A stretch of DNA of 64,000 bases from an uncultured Roseibium sp. (lineage in GTDB: Bacteria > Pseudomonadota > Alphaproteobacteria > Rhizobiales > Stappiaceae), in the NCBI RefSeq assembly GCF_963675985.1, contig NZ_OY780957.1:434001-498000 (forward strand), written 5' to 3'. The notes beneath the pieces were generated by a model. It saw nothing but the letters and a program-made list of their open reading frames with translations. It was not told the DNA's origin and made no database searches. A program made the translations under genes and the position numbers. Position 1 is the first letter of the stretch; every line of letters begins with the position of its first letter. Below are positions 31,661 to 39,743 of this stretch, one piece after another.

Positions 31661-32677
31661 CTAACGCTCATAACACCGGTCGAGACCGCTGGGACTTTCG
31701 AGAGAGGCGGAATTACCCTTGCTATAGAGCGTATAAGTGCCGTTGGTGTAACGGGAACCGGAGCCGGACACGACCTGTTCAAGCCGGGTCTGTGGCGAGC
31801 CGTCGATGCTGAAGATCACGTGCCCGTTGCCGCTGTTCACGTAGGTCACGGTCAGGGGAAGTCCCTCAGCGCAGGTGTAGTGGACTGTAAGCGAATTCGG
31901 ATCTGCCGGCTGCGGATATCCTCCGCCGGTTTGCGGCTGTGCCGGAGCAACATCGGCGATCGCATTCGTTATCGCGTAGAGCGGCGATTTCGGTGCATTG
32001 CCGACGCCATAGAGAATCTGCCGGCGGTGAAGATCAAGCTGCAGGGAAACATTGCGGGAGGCGTCGTACAAATAGACCGACCATTCGTCGCGCTGCTGTT
32101 CCTGGAACCGGAACGTGACCCGGCCCTGATCGTTCAACTCTTCCCATTGACCGCCACCGGCCTGAGAAAAGCTGCCGCGCGAATGAAAGACCTGGGAGAC
32201 ATTGTAGCCGTTGACCTGCACCGGAGCGGGATACGGGTTCTGCGCCGGCTGGCCGTAGTTGGGCTGGCTATTATACGACTGCCCATAATTCGGCTGGCCG
32301 TTATTCGGTTGCCCGTAATTGGGCTGGCCATTGTTCGGCTGGCCTGCAGCAAGGCTCGGGCCATTGCAAACCCGGAAGATCGTCGGATAGGGCTTCTGCG
32401 AACACATGAGGCCGCCCCACTGATAGCCGGTACGGCCGTTGCGGTAGCGGATCTGGAACCACTCGTAGCCGTTCATCATGGCGCCGGTGCCGTTGAGGAT
32501 CAGGATCCTGTCGCCTTCGCGAAGACTGCCCACCTGCCGGTAGTTCATGCCCGGACCGCCGCGAACCTTGCCGCCGTAGGAGTAGCCCGGCTGAGGGAAA
32601 TCGACATCCGGGGATGCTGAGGCCGGAGTGGATAGAACCAAAAGGCCAAGCAAAAAGAGCCGTGATAAACCGCGCAT
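31661..32677 (-). CDS. Exported SH3-MliC fusion protein (possible lysozyme inhibitor)
   Basis: A 338-aa exported protein starting MRGLSRLFLLGLLVLSTPAS (signal peptide, cut after ASA). An SH3b-like domain follows (about 28-85, GKVRGGPGMNYRQVGSLREG). Next is a low-complexity linker of GQPNYGQPNN repeats (about 93-125), then a beta-rich region (VFHSRGSFSQAGGGQWEEL). The C-terminal domain matches MliC, with VHYTCAEGLPLTVTYVNS, SGSGSRYTNG and the closing Cys. MliC proteins inhibit C-type lysozyme. The start at 32677 has an AGGA site. The fusion to SH3 suggests cell-wall targeting. Confidence 0.82.
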   Translation of the reverse strand: MRGLSRLFLLGLLVLSTPASASPDVDFPQPGYSYGGKVRGGPGMNYRQVGSLREGDRILILNGTGAMMNGYEWFQIRYRNGRTGYQWGGLMCSQKPYPTIFRVCNGPSLAAGQPNNGQPNYGQPNNGQPNYGQSYNSQPNYGQPAQNPYPAPVQVNGYNVSQVFHSRGSFSQAGGGQWEELNDQGRVTFRFQEQQRDEWSVYLYDASRNVSLQLDLHRRQILYGVGNAPKSPLYAITNAIADVAPAQPQTGGGYPQPADPNSLTVHYTCAEGLPLTVTYVNSGNGHVIFSIDGSPQTRLEQVVSGSGSRYTNGTYTLYSKGNSASLESPSGLDRCYER

Positions 32678-32708
32678 GAAAATTCCTGCCTTGAAGTAAC
32701 GGTGACAC

Positions 32709-32729
32709 GCCACGCAGGAAACGCGTGGC
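32709..32729. other. Hairpin upstream of the SH3-MliC gene
   Basis: GCCACGC (32709-32715) pairs with GCGTGGC (32723-32729) with a 7-base loop. It lies between the end of the hydroxyproline operon and the SH3-MliC start, and may be a weak terminator for the former; no good T-run is present. Confidence 0.35.
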
Positions 32730-32816
32730 AATTCATGAAATGACGTATGGTAAATAAGATACCCCGGATGAACCGAAGATGAACAGTTTTTTTGCCGTAA
32801 CGTCAGGGTTCCTACC

Positions 32817-33848
32817 CTACGGCCGCGGATAGCGCTTCACACCGGTTCCCGTAACCGAAAAGCCGGTCATATAGGGGTCACGTTCATCGAGCGTGATGGT
32901 GCTGGTGCCGGTCTTCACCGCCCAGCCTTCAATCGTCGGCACGATGCCGCGCCTGTTGCCGACAAGAACGTCTTCCTTCACGCCTCCGGTAAAGAGCGAA
33001 CCAATGACGCTTTCATGAACGAAGCTGTCGCCCACATTCAGTTTGCCCTTGCCGAAGAGCTGCGCCATGCGCGCGGAGGTACCGGTGCCGCAGGGACTGC
33101 GGTCGATGGCCTTGTCACCGTAGAAGACCGCGTTGCGCGCATCCGCTTGCGGGTCTTCGGCCGGACCGGTCCACTGGATATGGGTGATGCCTTTGATCTC
33201 GGGATTCTCCGGATGGCGCATCTCGAAGGCTTCGTTCAGAGCGACACGCAGTTTCGGGCTCACCGCCACCAGCTGATCGACCGGCACCTTGCCGACACCG
33301 GGGAAATTCGCCTGCGGCTCGACGATCGCATAGAAATTGCCGCCGTAGGCCACATCAAACGTCAGCAGGCCGAACTCCGGACAGTCGATTTCAAGGCCTT
33401 CGGCTGCCAGGAATGACGGAACGTTGGTCAGCTTGACGGAGGCCACATACTCGCCGTCCATCCGGTATTCGGCGGTGACGAGACCGGCCGGGGTCTCCAG
33501 GCGCGCAATACCTGGCGTCTTCGGCTTAAGCAGCCCCTCCTCGATCGCCATGGTCACCGTGCCGATGGTACCGTGACCGCACATGGGCAGGCAGCCGGTG
33601 GTCTCGATATAAAGCACGCCGACGTCGTAATCGTCGGAGGACGGCGGATAGAGGATCGTGCCCGACATCATGTCATGGCCGCGCGGCTCGAACATCAGCC
33701 CGGTGCGGATCCAGTCGTAATCGGCAAGAAACGTCTGCCGCCGTTCGAACATGGAAGCGGCCTCGATCCTCGGGCCTCCGCCGGCAACAAGCCGGACCGG
33801 ATTGCCGCAGGTATGGCCGTCGATACAGAAAAACGTGTGACGCGCCAT
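32817..33848 (-). CDS. 4-hydroxyproline epimerase (proline racemase family)
   Basis: A 343-aa member of the proline racemase superfamily. Both catalytic cysteines are present, Cys90 in PMCGHGTIG and Cys253 in DRSPCGTGTSAR, so it is an epimerase or racemase rather than a Thr-type dehydratase. Early residues CIDGHTCGNPVR are typical of 4-hydroxyproline 2-epimerase, which turns trans-4-hydroxy-L-proline into cis-4-hydroxy-D-proline. The next two pathway enzymes are encoded directly upstream in the same operon, which makes the assignment strong. It is the last gene of the operon, 13 bases after the dehydrogenase gene. Confidence 0.92.
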   Translation of the reverse strand: MARHTFFCIDGHTCGNPVRLVAGGGPRIEAASMFERRQTFLADYDWIRTGLMFEPRGHDMMSGTILYPPSSDDYDVGVLYIETTGCLPMCGHGTIGTVTMAIEEGLLKPKTPGIARLETPAGLVTAEYRMDGEYVASVKLTNVPSFLAAEGLEIDCPEFGLLTFDVAYGGNFYAIVEPQANFPGVGKVPVDQLVAVSPKLRVALNEAFEMRHPENPEIKGITHIQWTGPAEDPQADARNAVFYGDKAIDRSPCGTGTSARMAQLFGKGKLNVGDSFVHESVIGSLFTGGVKEDVLVGNRRGIVPTIEGWAVKTGTSTITLDERDPYMTGFSVTGTGVKRYPRP

Positions 33849-33861
33849 ACCCTGCTCTCCC

Positions 33862-35103
33862 CTAGAAACGTGTCGCCCGGAACGGTGACAGATCGATTGT
33901 CGGCGGCTCTCCCAGAATGAGCGCCGTCAACAGTTCACCGGTCGCGGCTGCTTCCGTCAAGCCGTGGTGGGCGTGGCCGAAGCCGTAGACGATATGATCG
34001 CTTGCCGAGGACGGTCCGATCACCGGCAGGCTGTCGGGCAAGGATGGCCGGAAGCCCATCCATCGGGTGCCTTCGGAGGCATCGAGCCTCGGAAAGATCG
34101 TCTTCGCCCGGGCGATCATGGCATCGACCCGCTTCCAGTTTTCCGGCAGTTCCAGACCGCCGAATTCCACAGCCCCGCCGATCCGCAGCCCCGTCTCCAG
34201 CGGCGACAGGACGAAACCGTGACCGGGCAGCATGATGAATCGGGTCACCTTGATCCCCGGATCCGGCACGGTGATGTTGTAGCCACGCTCCGTATCGAGC
34301 GGCACCGCATCGCCGAGCTGGGCGGTGAGCTTTTTTGACCAGGCGCCGCAAGCGATCACCAGCTTGTCGCAGGACCGGCTGGTTCCATCGGCAAAACGGA
34401 TATCCGCGCCGTCTTCCCTGGCCGAAACACCATCGACCGAGGCGACCTCGAAGGCCACCCCTTGGCCCTTGAGCCAGTCCGCAAGCGACAGGCAAAGCTT
34501 CTTCGGATCGTCCATCTGCGCCCAGCCGGGCAGAAGACCGCCACCGATGATCCGGTCGGTCAGTTCCGGCTCCATTTCACGGATCTGGTCCCCGGTCAGC
34601 TCCTGAACCTCGACACCGTAGTCCCGCTGTTCCGCCCAGGTCTTGCGATAGCTTTCAAGTTTGGCGTGATTGTCGAAGATTTCCAGGCAGCCGTTGTAGC
34701 GCACCTGATTGTGCGTCCCGGTCAGCCGCCAGGCCCGTTCCCAAGCCGGCAGCGCGGTGCTGTTGAGCGCCGCCAGCGCCTCGGTGCTTGCCTTCACCCG
34801 CGACCGGCTGGAGGCGGCCAGGAAGCGCAACATCCAGGGCAGAATTTTCAAGGCATAGGCCGGGCGGATGGTGAGTGGACCGAGCGGATCGGCCAACCAT
34901 TTCAGCGCCTGTTTCCAGACACCGGGAGATGCAAGCGGCGCGACATCAGTCCAGGCGATGCCGCCTGCATTGCCCTGGCTGGCCCCAGCCGCCGGCCCTT
35001 CCCGGTCGATAATCGTGACCTTGCAGCCTCGCTCGACAAGGAGGCAGGCAGTCGAGAGGCCGACGATTCCGGCGCCGACAATGTGAACATGAGGTTTGGT
35101 CAT
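33862..35103 (-). CDS. FAD-dependent D-amino acid (cis-4-hydroxy-D-proline) dehydrogenase
   Basis: A 413-aa flavoprotein of the DadA/DAO family. The N-terminal FAD-binding motif is VHIVGAGIVGLSTACLLVER, followed by GASQGNAGGI; the C-terminal FAD segment is YGFGHAHHGLTEAAATGEL. In context it should oxidise cis-4-hydroxy-D-proline to pyrroline-4-hydroxy-2-carboxylate. It lies 4 bases after the deaminase gene and 13 before the epimerase gene. The ATG at 35103 begins the FAD motif; the frame is open 12 codons further, into the deaminase gene. Confidence 0.9.
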   Translation of the reverse strand: MTKPHVHIVGAGIVGLSTACLLVERGCKVTIIDREGPAAGASQGNAGGIAWTDVAPLASPGVWKQALKWLADPLGPLTIRPAYALKILPWMLRFLAASSRSRVKASTEALAALNSTALPAWERAWRLTGTHNQVRYNGCLEIFDNHAKLESYRKTWAEQRDYGVEVQELTGDQIREMEPELTDRIIGGGLLPGWAQMDDPKKLCLSLADWLKGQGVAFEVASVDGVSAREDGADIRFADGTSRSCDKLVIACGAWSKKLTAQLGDAVPLDTERGYNITVPDPGIKVTRFIMLPGHGFVLSPLETGLRIGGAVEFGGLELPENWKRVDAMIARAKTIFPRLDASEGTRWMGFRPSLPDSLPVIGPSSASDHIVYGFGHAHHGLTEAAATGELLTALILGEPPTIDLSPFRATRF

Positions 35104-35107
35104 GTGG

Positions 35108-36001
35108 CTAAAGAGCGGGTAATTCGGGTCTCTTTTCAAGAGCGGATTTGATCACCGCCTCAACACGCGCCTTCTCTGCGCCGGACAGGGCCTGACGCGG
35201 GGCGCGGCAGCGGTCGCTGGAGCCGATGGCATGCACTTCAGCCAGCTTGATATTCTGCACCAGATTGGTGGAAACATCGAGATCGAGCAGCGGCCGGAAC
35301 CAGCGGTAGATCTCGAGCGCTTCTTGAATGCGGCCGGCCTGGACCAGCTTGTAGATCGCGACCGTTTCCTTCGGAAAGGCGACGACGAGGCCGGCGACCC
35401 AGCCGACCGCCCCCATCATCAGGCTTTCCAGCGCCAGATTGTCGACGCCGGTGAAGACATCGAAGCGATCCCCGAACCGGTTGATCACATCCGTCACCCG
35501 GCGGATATCGTCGGTGGATTCCTTCATGGCGACGACCAGCGGCTCATCGGCGAGTTCCTCGAACATGTCGAGAGTAACGTCGACGCCGTAGGCGACCGGA
35601 TTGTTGTAGATCATCGCAGGCAGGCCCGCGGCTTTCGTCACGGCCTTGAGATGGGCGACCGTTTCATGAGGCGCGGACTTGTAAGGCACGCCCGGCAGCA
35701 CCATCAGACCGTCGGCACCGGCCTTGGCGGCCGCCTGAGCCGCTTTGGCGGCACGCCTGGTGGAGCTTTCGCAGACCGTCATCAGGACCGGACGGCTGCC
35801 TGCAACGGATTTCGCAATTCCAAGCAGTTCCAGCTTTTCCTCCGGTTCCAGCGCCATGGCTTCGCCAAGCGACCCGCAGACGATCATGCCGTCGCATCCC
35901 GCATCGAACTGCAGGCCGAAGCAGCGCTCGATTTCGCCCACGTCGAGGTCATCGCCTTCAGTGAACTTCGTCGTGACCGCCGGAAAAATACCCTTCCACA
36001 T
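35108..36001 (-). CDS. DapA-family deaminase for pyrroline-4-hydroxy-2-carboxylate
   Basis: A 297-aa TIM-barrel protein of the dihydrodipicolinate synthase / N-acetylneuraminate lyase family. The Schiff-base lysine is Lys160 in VVAMKESTDD, and the partner tyrosine is Tyr132 in MIYNNPVAYG; the pyruvate-binding region is CGSLGEAMAL. In hydroxyproline operons such proteins deaminate pyrroline-4-hydroxy-2-carboxylate to 2-oxoglutarate semialdehyde. It is the first gene of the three-gene operon. The dehydrogenase that finishes the pathway is not in this window. Confidence 0.9.
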   Translation of the reverse strand: MWKGIFPAVTTKFTEGDDLDVGEIERCFGLQFDAGCDGMIVCGSLGEAMALEPEEKLELLGIAKSVAGSRPVLMTVCESSTRRAAKAAQAAAKAGADGLMVLPGVPYKSAPHETVAHLKAVTKAAGLPAMIYNNPVAYGVDVTLDMFEELADEPLVVAMKESTDDIRRVTDVINRFGDRFDVFTGVDNLALESLMMGAVGWVAGLVVAFPKETVAIYKLVQAGRIQEALEIYRWFRPLLDLDVSTNLVQNIKLAEVHAIGSSDRCRAPRQALSGAEKARVEAVIKSALEKRPELPAL

Positions 36002-36064
36002 GACACTCTCCTGAGAAACCCGTTGATCAGGATCGTGCCGTTCGCTTCGCCCCTTGTCAACAAC

Positions 36065-36074
36065 TGATATATCA
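36065..36074. promoter_or_regulatory. Candidate GntR operator
   Basis: TGATATATCA is a perfect 10-bp palindrome with a second half copy (ATATCAA) shortly after it, in the 123-bp space between the hydroxyproline operon and its divergent GntR gene. AT-rich palindromes of this form are common operators for FCD-type GntR proteins. Confidence 0.5.
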
Positions 36075-36124
36075 ATAAAATATCAAAGAACGTTCGCATT
36101 ATCCCAATCAGATTCGGAGATCAG

Positions 36125-36781
36125 ATGGGTGAAGAAGAAAGCCTTTCGCAAGCCGCCTACCGGCAGCTTGAGGAAGCCATTGTCACGTTGCAGTTGAAGC
36201 CGGGCGAAGCGGTTACGGAAAGCCGGCTGACCCAGGACCTGAAAATGGGCCGGACGCCGATCCGCGAGGCGATCCAACGCCTGAGCTGGGAAGGCCTGCT
36301 TTCAATCCGGCCACGGCTCGGCATCGTGATCGCTGACCTGCACCCCGGCGATTTCGCCCGCGTGCTCGACGCCCGCCACGGTCTGGAGATTCTGCTGGCC
36401 GGCGCCGCCGCGCGTCTTGCCAGCAAGGAAGAGCGCGCCGCCTTGCAGGCATGCGCCGGAAGGATGCGCGATGCCGCATCCGGACAGGACGTCACCGCCT
36501 TCTACCGGCTCGACAGGACATTTGACGGAATTGTCGCCGGGGCGTCGTGCAACCCCTTCGCAGCCAAGGCGGTCTCGCCCTTGCAGACCCTCAGCCGCCG
36601 GTTCTGGTTCCGCTATTTCGCCGACAGCGATCTCGACGCCTCCGCATGGGCCCATCTTGAACTGATGGAGGCTATCGCCGCCGGCGAGGAACAGCGGGCC
36701 ATCGTGAAGGCCGGCGAACTGATGCAATATCTCCACCGTCAGGCCGCGGCACTGATCGCCGGCGTCGACTGGGCGAGTTAA
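36125..36781 (+). CDS. GntR-family regulator (FCD) of the hydroxyproline operon
   Basis: A 218-aa regulator. The winged helix has LTQDLKMGRTPIREAIQRLS followed by the wing LLSIRPRLGIVI, then an FCD-type helical effector domain (about 80-210) with DARHGLEILLAGAAARLA. It is divergent from the hydroxyproline catabolic genes, the usual place for their pathway-specific regulator. Convergence with the arsenite exporter gene limits it to a single-gene unit. The effector is presumably hydroxyproline or an intermediate (inference). Confidence 0.9.
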   Translation: MGEEESLSQAAYRQLEEAIVTLQLKPGEAVTESRLTQDLKMGRTPIREAIQRLSWEGLLSIRPRLGIVIADLHPGDFARVLDARHGLEILLAGAAARLASKEERAALQACAGRMRDAASGQDVTAFYRLDRTFDGIVAGASCNPFAAKAVSPLQTLSRRFWFRYFADSDLDASAWAHLELMEAIAAGEEQRAIVKAGELMQYLHRQAAALIAGVDWAS

Positions 36782-36799
36782 GGCATCGACGATGGCTTA

Positions 36800-37840
36800 T
36801 CAGGCGAAGTGGCCGCGCGTCCGGTTGGCGAAGGCCACCAGAGACAGCATCACCGGCACTTCCACCAGAACGCCGACCACGGTCGCCAGAGCCGCCCCGG
36901 AGTTCAGCCCGAACAGGCTGATGGCGACCGCCACTGCCAGCTCGAAGAAATTGGACGTCCCGATCAGGGCCGCGGGTGCGGCCGTCGTGAACGGAACCCG
37001 CCACAGATAACCCCAGGCATAGGCAACCGCGAAGATGCCGTAGCTCTGCACCAGAAGCGGGATGGCGATCAGGACAATCACCAGCGGCTTGTCGACGATG
37101 GTCTGCGCCTGGAACCCGAACAGCAGGACGACGGTCGCCAGCAGCCCCATGACGGAGAATGGCTTCACCCGCGCCGTGAACCCGGCAATGCGTTCGTGAT
37201 GGCCCGTGTTATCCAGGGACCGCCGCGTCACGTATCCCGCTGCAAGCGGAATGATCACGTAGAGAATGACCGAAAGCAGCAGGGTTTCCCAAGGCACGAT
37301 GATATCGGTCACACCCAGCAACAGAGCCGCGATCGGCGCGAAGGCGAACACCATGACGATGTCATTGATGGAAACCTGCACCAGGGTGTAGTTGGCATCC
37401 CCCCGGACCAGCTGGCTCCAGACGAACACCATCGCCGTACAGGGCGCAACGCCGAGCAGGATCATGCCGGCGATGTATTCCTTGGCGTTCTGCGGATCGA
37501 CCAACCCGGCGAAGACATACTGGAAGAACAGGATACCGAGGGCAGCCATGGTGAACGGCTTGATCAGCCAGTTGACCACCAGCGTGATGCACAGGCCCTT
37601 GGGTTTCTTGCCGACATCCTTCAGCGAGGCGAAGTCCACATTGACCATCATCGGGTAGATCATCACCCAGATGAACACGGCCACGACCAGATTGACGCTG
37701 GCATATTCAAGACCGGCAATCGCCGAAAAAAGGCCCGGAACGGCCAGCCCGAGAGCGACACCGGCGACAATGCACAGGGCGACCCAGAGGGAAAGATAAC
37801 GCTCGAACACGCCAAGCGGCGTTTCATCGGCAGTTGCCAT
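36800..37840 (-). CDS. ACR3-type arsenite efflux transporter
   Basis: A 346-aa membrane protein with about ten helices. The family signature with the essential cysteine is visible in LLGVAPCTAMVFVWS, along with GTSNFFELAVAVAI in the second repeat. ACR3 carriers export As(III), and some export antimonite, using the proton gradient. It follows arsR by 118 bases on the same strand, giving a minimal arsR-acr3 resistance unit with no arsenate reductase (arsC) in the window. An AGGAG site precedes the ATG. Confidence 0.94.
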   Translation of the reverse strand: MATADETPLGVFERYLSLWVALCIVAGVALGLAVPGLFSAIAGLEYASVNLVVAVFIWVMIYPMMVNVDFASLKDVGKKPKGLCITLVVNWLIKPFTMAALGILFFQYVFAGLVDPQNAKEYIAGMILLGVAPCTAMVFVWSQLVRGDANYTLVQVSINDIVMVFAFAPIAALLLGVTDIIVPWETLLLSVILYVIIPLAAGYVTRRSLDNTGHHERIAGFTARVKPFSVMGLLATVVLLFGFQAQTIVDKPLVIVLIAIPLLVQSYGIFAVAYAWGYLWRVPFTTAAPAALIGTSNFFELAVAVAISLFGLNSGAALATVVGVLVEVPVMLSLVAFANRTRGHFA

Positions 37841-37958
37841 GTCTCAGTCTCCTAAACGGCGGCGCGCCTCGACCAGGAACGGCATGCTCCGGCGGGCTGT
37901 CATCCTTGGCGGGTCGGATTGGTCAGGCCCTTCGATGGGGCGTGCGGATGAAAAGACG

Positions 37959-38303
37959 TTACGTTTCAGCTTTCGAAGTGGGTTCAAGGCAGGACAAAAC
38001 GGGAGCGCAGAGTTCCGGGCGCCCGCCGCAGCAGTCCTGCAGCAGATAGGTCACCAGATCCCCCATCGCGGCGAGGTCCGCCCGGTAAAGGATCGAGCGC
38101 CCGTCCCGCTCGGCGTGCACAAGGCCGGAGCGGGACAGGACACCCAGGTGGGTCGACAGGGTATTCGGCCGCACGTCGAGCGTTTCGGAGATGGCGCCGG
38201 CAGGCATGCCTTCTTGTCCCGCTTTCACCAACAGGCGAAAGACGTCGAGGCGCGTTTCCTGCCCAAGCGCCGCCAGCGCATCGAGTGCAACTTCTTTCTT
38301 CAT
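37959..38303 (-). CDS. arsR: ArsR-family arsenic-responsive repressor
   Basis: A 114-aa winged-helix repressor with the core LDVRPNTLSTHLGVLSRSGL and wing RDGRSILYRA. Instead of the E. coli CVC site it has a C-terminal cluster DCCGGRPELC, the As(III) site seen in many alphaproteobacterial ArsR proteins. It should derepress acr3 when arsenite binds. TCGA-containing half sites lie immediately upstream of the start and probably form the operator. Confidence 0.93.
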   Translation of the reverse strand: MKKEVALDALAALGQETRLDVFRLLVKAGQEGMPAGAISETLDVRPNTLSTHLGVLSRSGLVHAERDGRSILYRADLAAMGDLVTYLLQDCCGGRPELCAPVLSCLEPTSKAET

Positions 38304-38330
38304 ATTTCGAGAATAGTCGAATTATCGAAT
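38304..38330. promoter_or_regulatory. Candidate ArsR operator
   Basis: Three half sites with the TCGA core (TTTCGA 38305-38310, GTCGAA 38316-38321, ATCGAA 38324-38329) follow one another directly before the arsR start, in AT-rich sequence suited to a promoter. Autoregulation is typical for ArsR proteins. Confidence 0.4.
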
Positions 38331-38349
38331 TGATGCAACGAAGAACTGC

Positions 38350-38397
38350 TAATACCGACCACAAATAATAGATACCCATTATTTGTGGTCGGTATTA
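38350..38397. repeat. Perfect 20-bp inverted repeat element
   Basis: The 20 bases at 38350-38369 (TAATACCGACCACAAATAAT) are exactly complementary to 38378-38397, leaving an 8-base loop. Neither strand has a T-run, and it lies between the end of the HlyD-type gene and arsR. Perfection of the arms suggests a mobile or dispersed palindromic repeat rather than a simple terminator. Confidence 0.8.
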
Positions 38398-38540
38398 CCT
38401 CATCAGTTCCGATGTTCGGAACATAGCGGCAAGGGTGTCACGTCGCGTTCCCGATGCTCCGCATCTCAGCTCACATGACGCGCCTCGCCGGGGTGAGCCG
38501 GCTTTCGCCAACAAATGCTTCAATCCAGCCGGCAAAGGCT

Positions 38541-39743
38541 CTAATGGCCGCCGCCGGTGAGGCCGACACCGGAAACAAGCGCGATCCATACCTTGATACG
38601 CAGACCCCAGGCCTTGATGATACCAAGGCCACCCAGGATGTGACCCATTATGCCGTGACCGAGATTGCGGTCATAGGTCTGAACGATACACCCGCTTCCG
38701 TTGACCAGCAGGTCCTCATGCTCCGGGTAGACCATATCGAGCAGAACGGTGACTTCACCGCGCGCCGCGAACTGAGAAGGCTCCAGCAGCCGCCCGGTCG
38801 TGGTAACCTGACCTGTAGCGATCTCCGGCTGGATAGCCGCAATACGCGCAGGCAAGACGGCATCAACCATCGCGACATTGAAGTTGGTGTCGCAAGCGAC
38901 CTCCGCCGGCATACCGACGTAAAGGACCGAGCGGGCGACCTGGGAGAATCCGGCAACCACCCGTTTGGGATGGGCGTCGTCCCGATCCGGAATGATGAGC
39001 ATGGCCGGGCTGCTTGCCAGCTGGGAAGCTCGGGCACCGACATGCAGGGTGAGTTGGTCGATCGTACCGCTCACCCAGGACCGGACGACGGTTTTTTCCA
39101 GTTCCACACGAGCCTGTTCGAGCGCCGCGTTGGCGCTTGCACGCTGGGCCGGCAGCACCTCTTCAAGCTGAAGATTTGCCTGATCCAGCTCTGCCTGCGT
39201 TTGAGCGACCTTGGCTTCCGCAGCCGCTTTGTCCGCAACGGCTGCTTCGTAATTGTGAGCCGTGTAGGCAGCAGACTTGCGAATGCGCAGTTCTTCCTGA
39301 TCCTTGAACACTTCTACGGCCTGTTGAAGGATCGCAGCCTCGCGATCCAGGGCCGCCTGCGCGGAACGGACCTGCGCCTGAGCCAGAACAAAGGATTTTT
39401 CGACCTCGTCGAGTTTAAGCTCTGCGGCCCGAACCGTGGCTTTTTCCGTTCCGTCGAATACCGTAAAGAGCAACTGGCCCGGCTCCACCCGGCTTCCGTT
39501 GTCCACCTCGATGCGCGTCACCGTACCGCCGTTCTCGCTGACGACAGGCACGGCCCGGAACGGAACGAAGCCGGTATAGGACTTCGGATAATAATAGAAG
39601 ACGGTGAAGAAAACGGCAAAAGCGAGCACCAGCCAGACGAAGAGCGCCACGTGGACGTTATAGAACGTCACAGGCATCCCCCGCCAACGCAGGTAAAGGA
39701 TGCGCAGCACGAAGGGAATGGAAGTAACGGCCAACTCAATCAC
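38541..39743 (-). CDS. HlyD/YibH-type membrane fusion protein
   Basis: A 400-aa inner-membrane protein. After a GTG start it has one or two N-terminal membrane helices (VHVALFVWLVLAFAVFFTVF), then a biotinyl-lipoyl-like half (SENGGTVTRIEVDNGSRVEP), a long alpha-helical coiled coil (about 110-240, rich in Ala/Glu/Gln) and the second half of the barrel (WVSGTIDQLTLHVGARASQL). This is the layout of the adaptor subunits of drug efflux systems. The GTG at 39743 has a GGAGGAG site and overlaps the upstream gene by 8 bases, matching the yibI-yibH type pair. No outer membrane partner is adjacent. Confidence 0.82.
   Translation of the reverse strand: MIELAVTSIPFVLRILYLRWRGMPVTFYNVHVALFVWLVLAFAVFFTVFYYYPKSYTGFVPFRAVPVVSENGGTVTRIEVDNGSRVEPGQLLFTVFDGTEKATVRAAELKLDEVEKSFVLAQAQVRSAQAALDREAAILQQAVEVFKDQEELRIRKSAAYTAHNYEAAVADKAAAEAKVAQTQAELDQANLQLEEVLPAQRASANAALEQARVELEKTVVRSWVSGTIDQLTLHVGARASQLASSPAMLIIPDRDDAHPKRVVAGFSQVARSVLYVGMPAEVACDTNFNVAMVDAVLPARIAAIQPEIATGQVTTTGRLLEPSQFAARGEVTVLLDMVYPEHEDLLVNGSGCIVQTYDRNLGHGIMGHILGGLGIIKAWGLRIKVWIALVSGVGLTGGGH

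Noticed and set aside
31503..31664. A short plus-strand frame starting ATG inside the candidate small RNA
   Set aside because: It lacks a ribosome site and runs through a strong intrinsic terminator, so translation of the full frame is unlikely.
31750..32620. Long plus-strand frame with VIRLAVIRLP repeats opposite the SH3-MliC gene
   Set aside because: The repeat pattern is only the antisense of the GQPNYGQPNN linker; no ribosome site or signal peptide is present.
38459..38540. Continuation of the plus-strand frame starting near 38454
   Set aside because: It is the complement of the HlyD-type gene and has an Arg/His/Asp-rich composition typical of antisense frames here.
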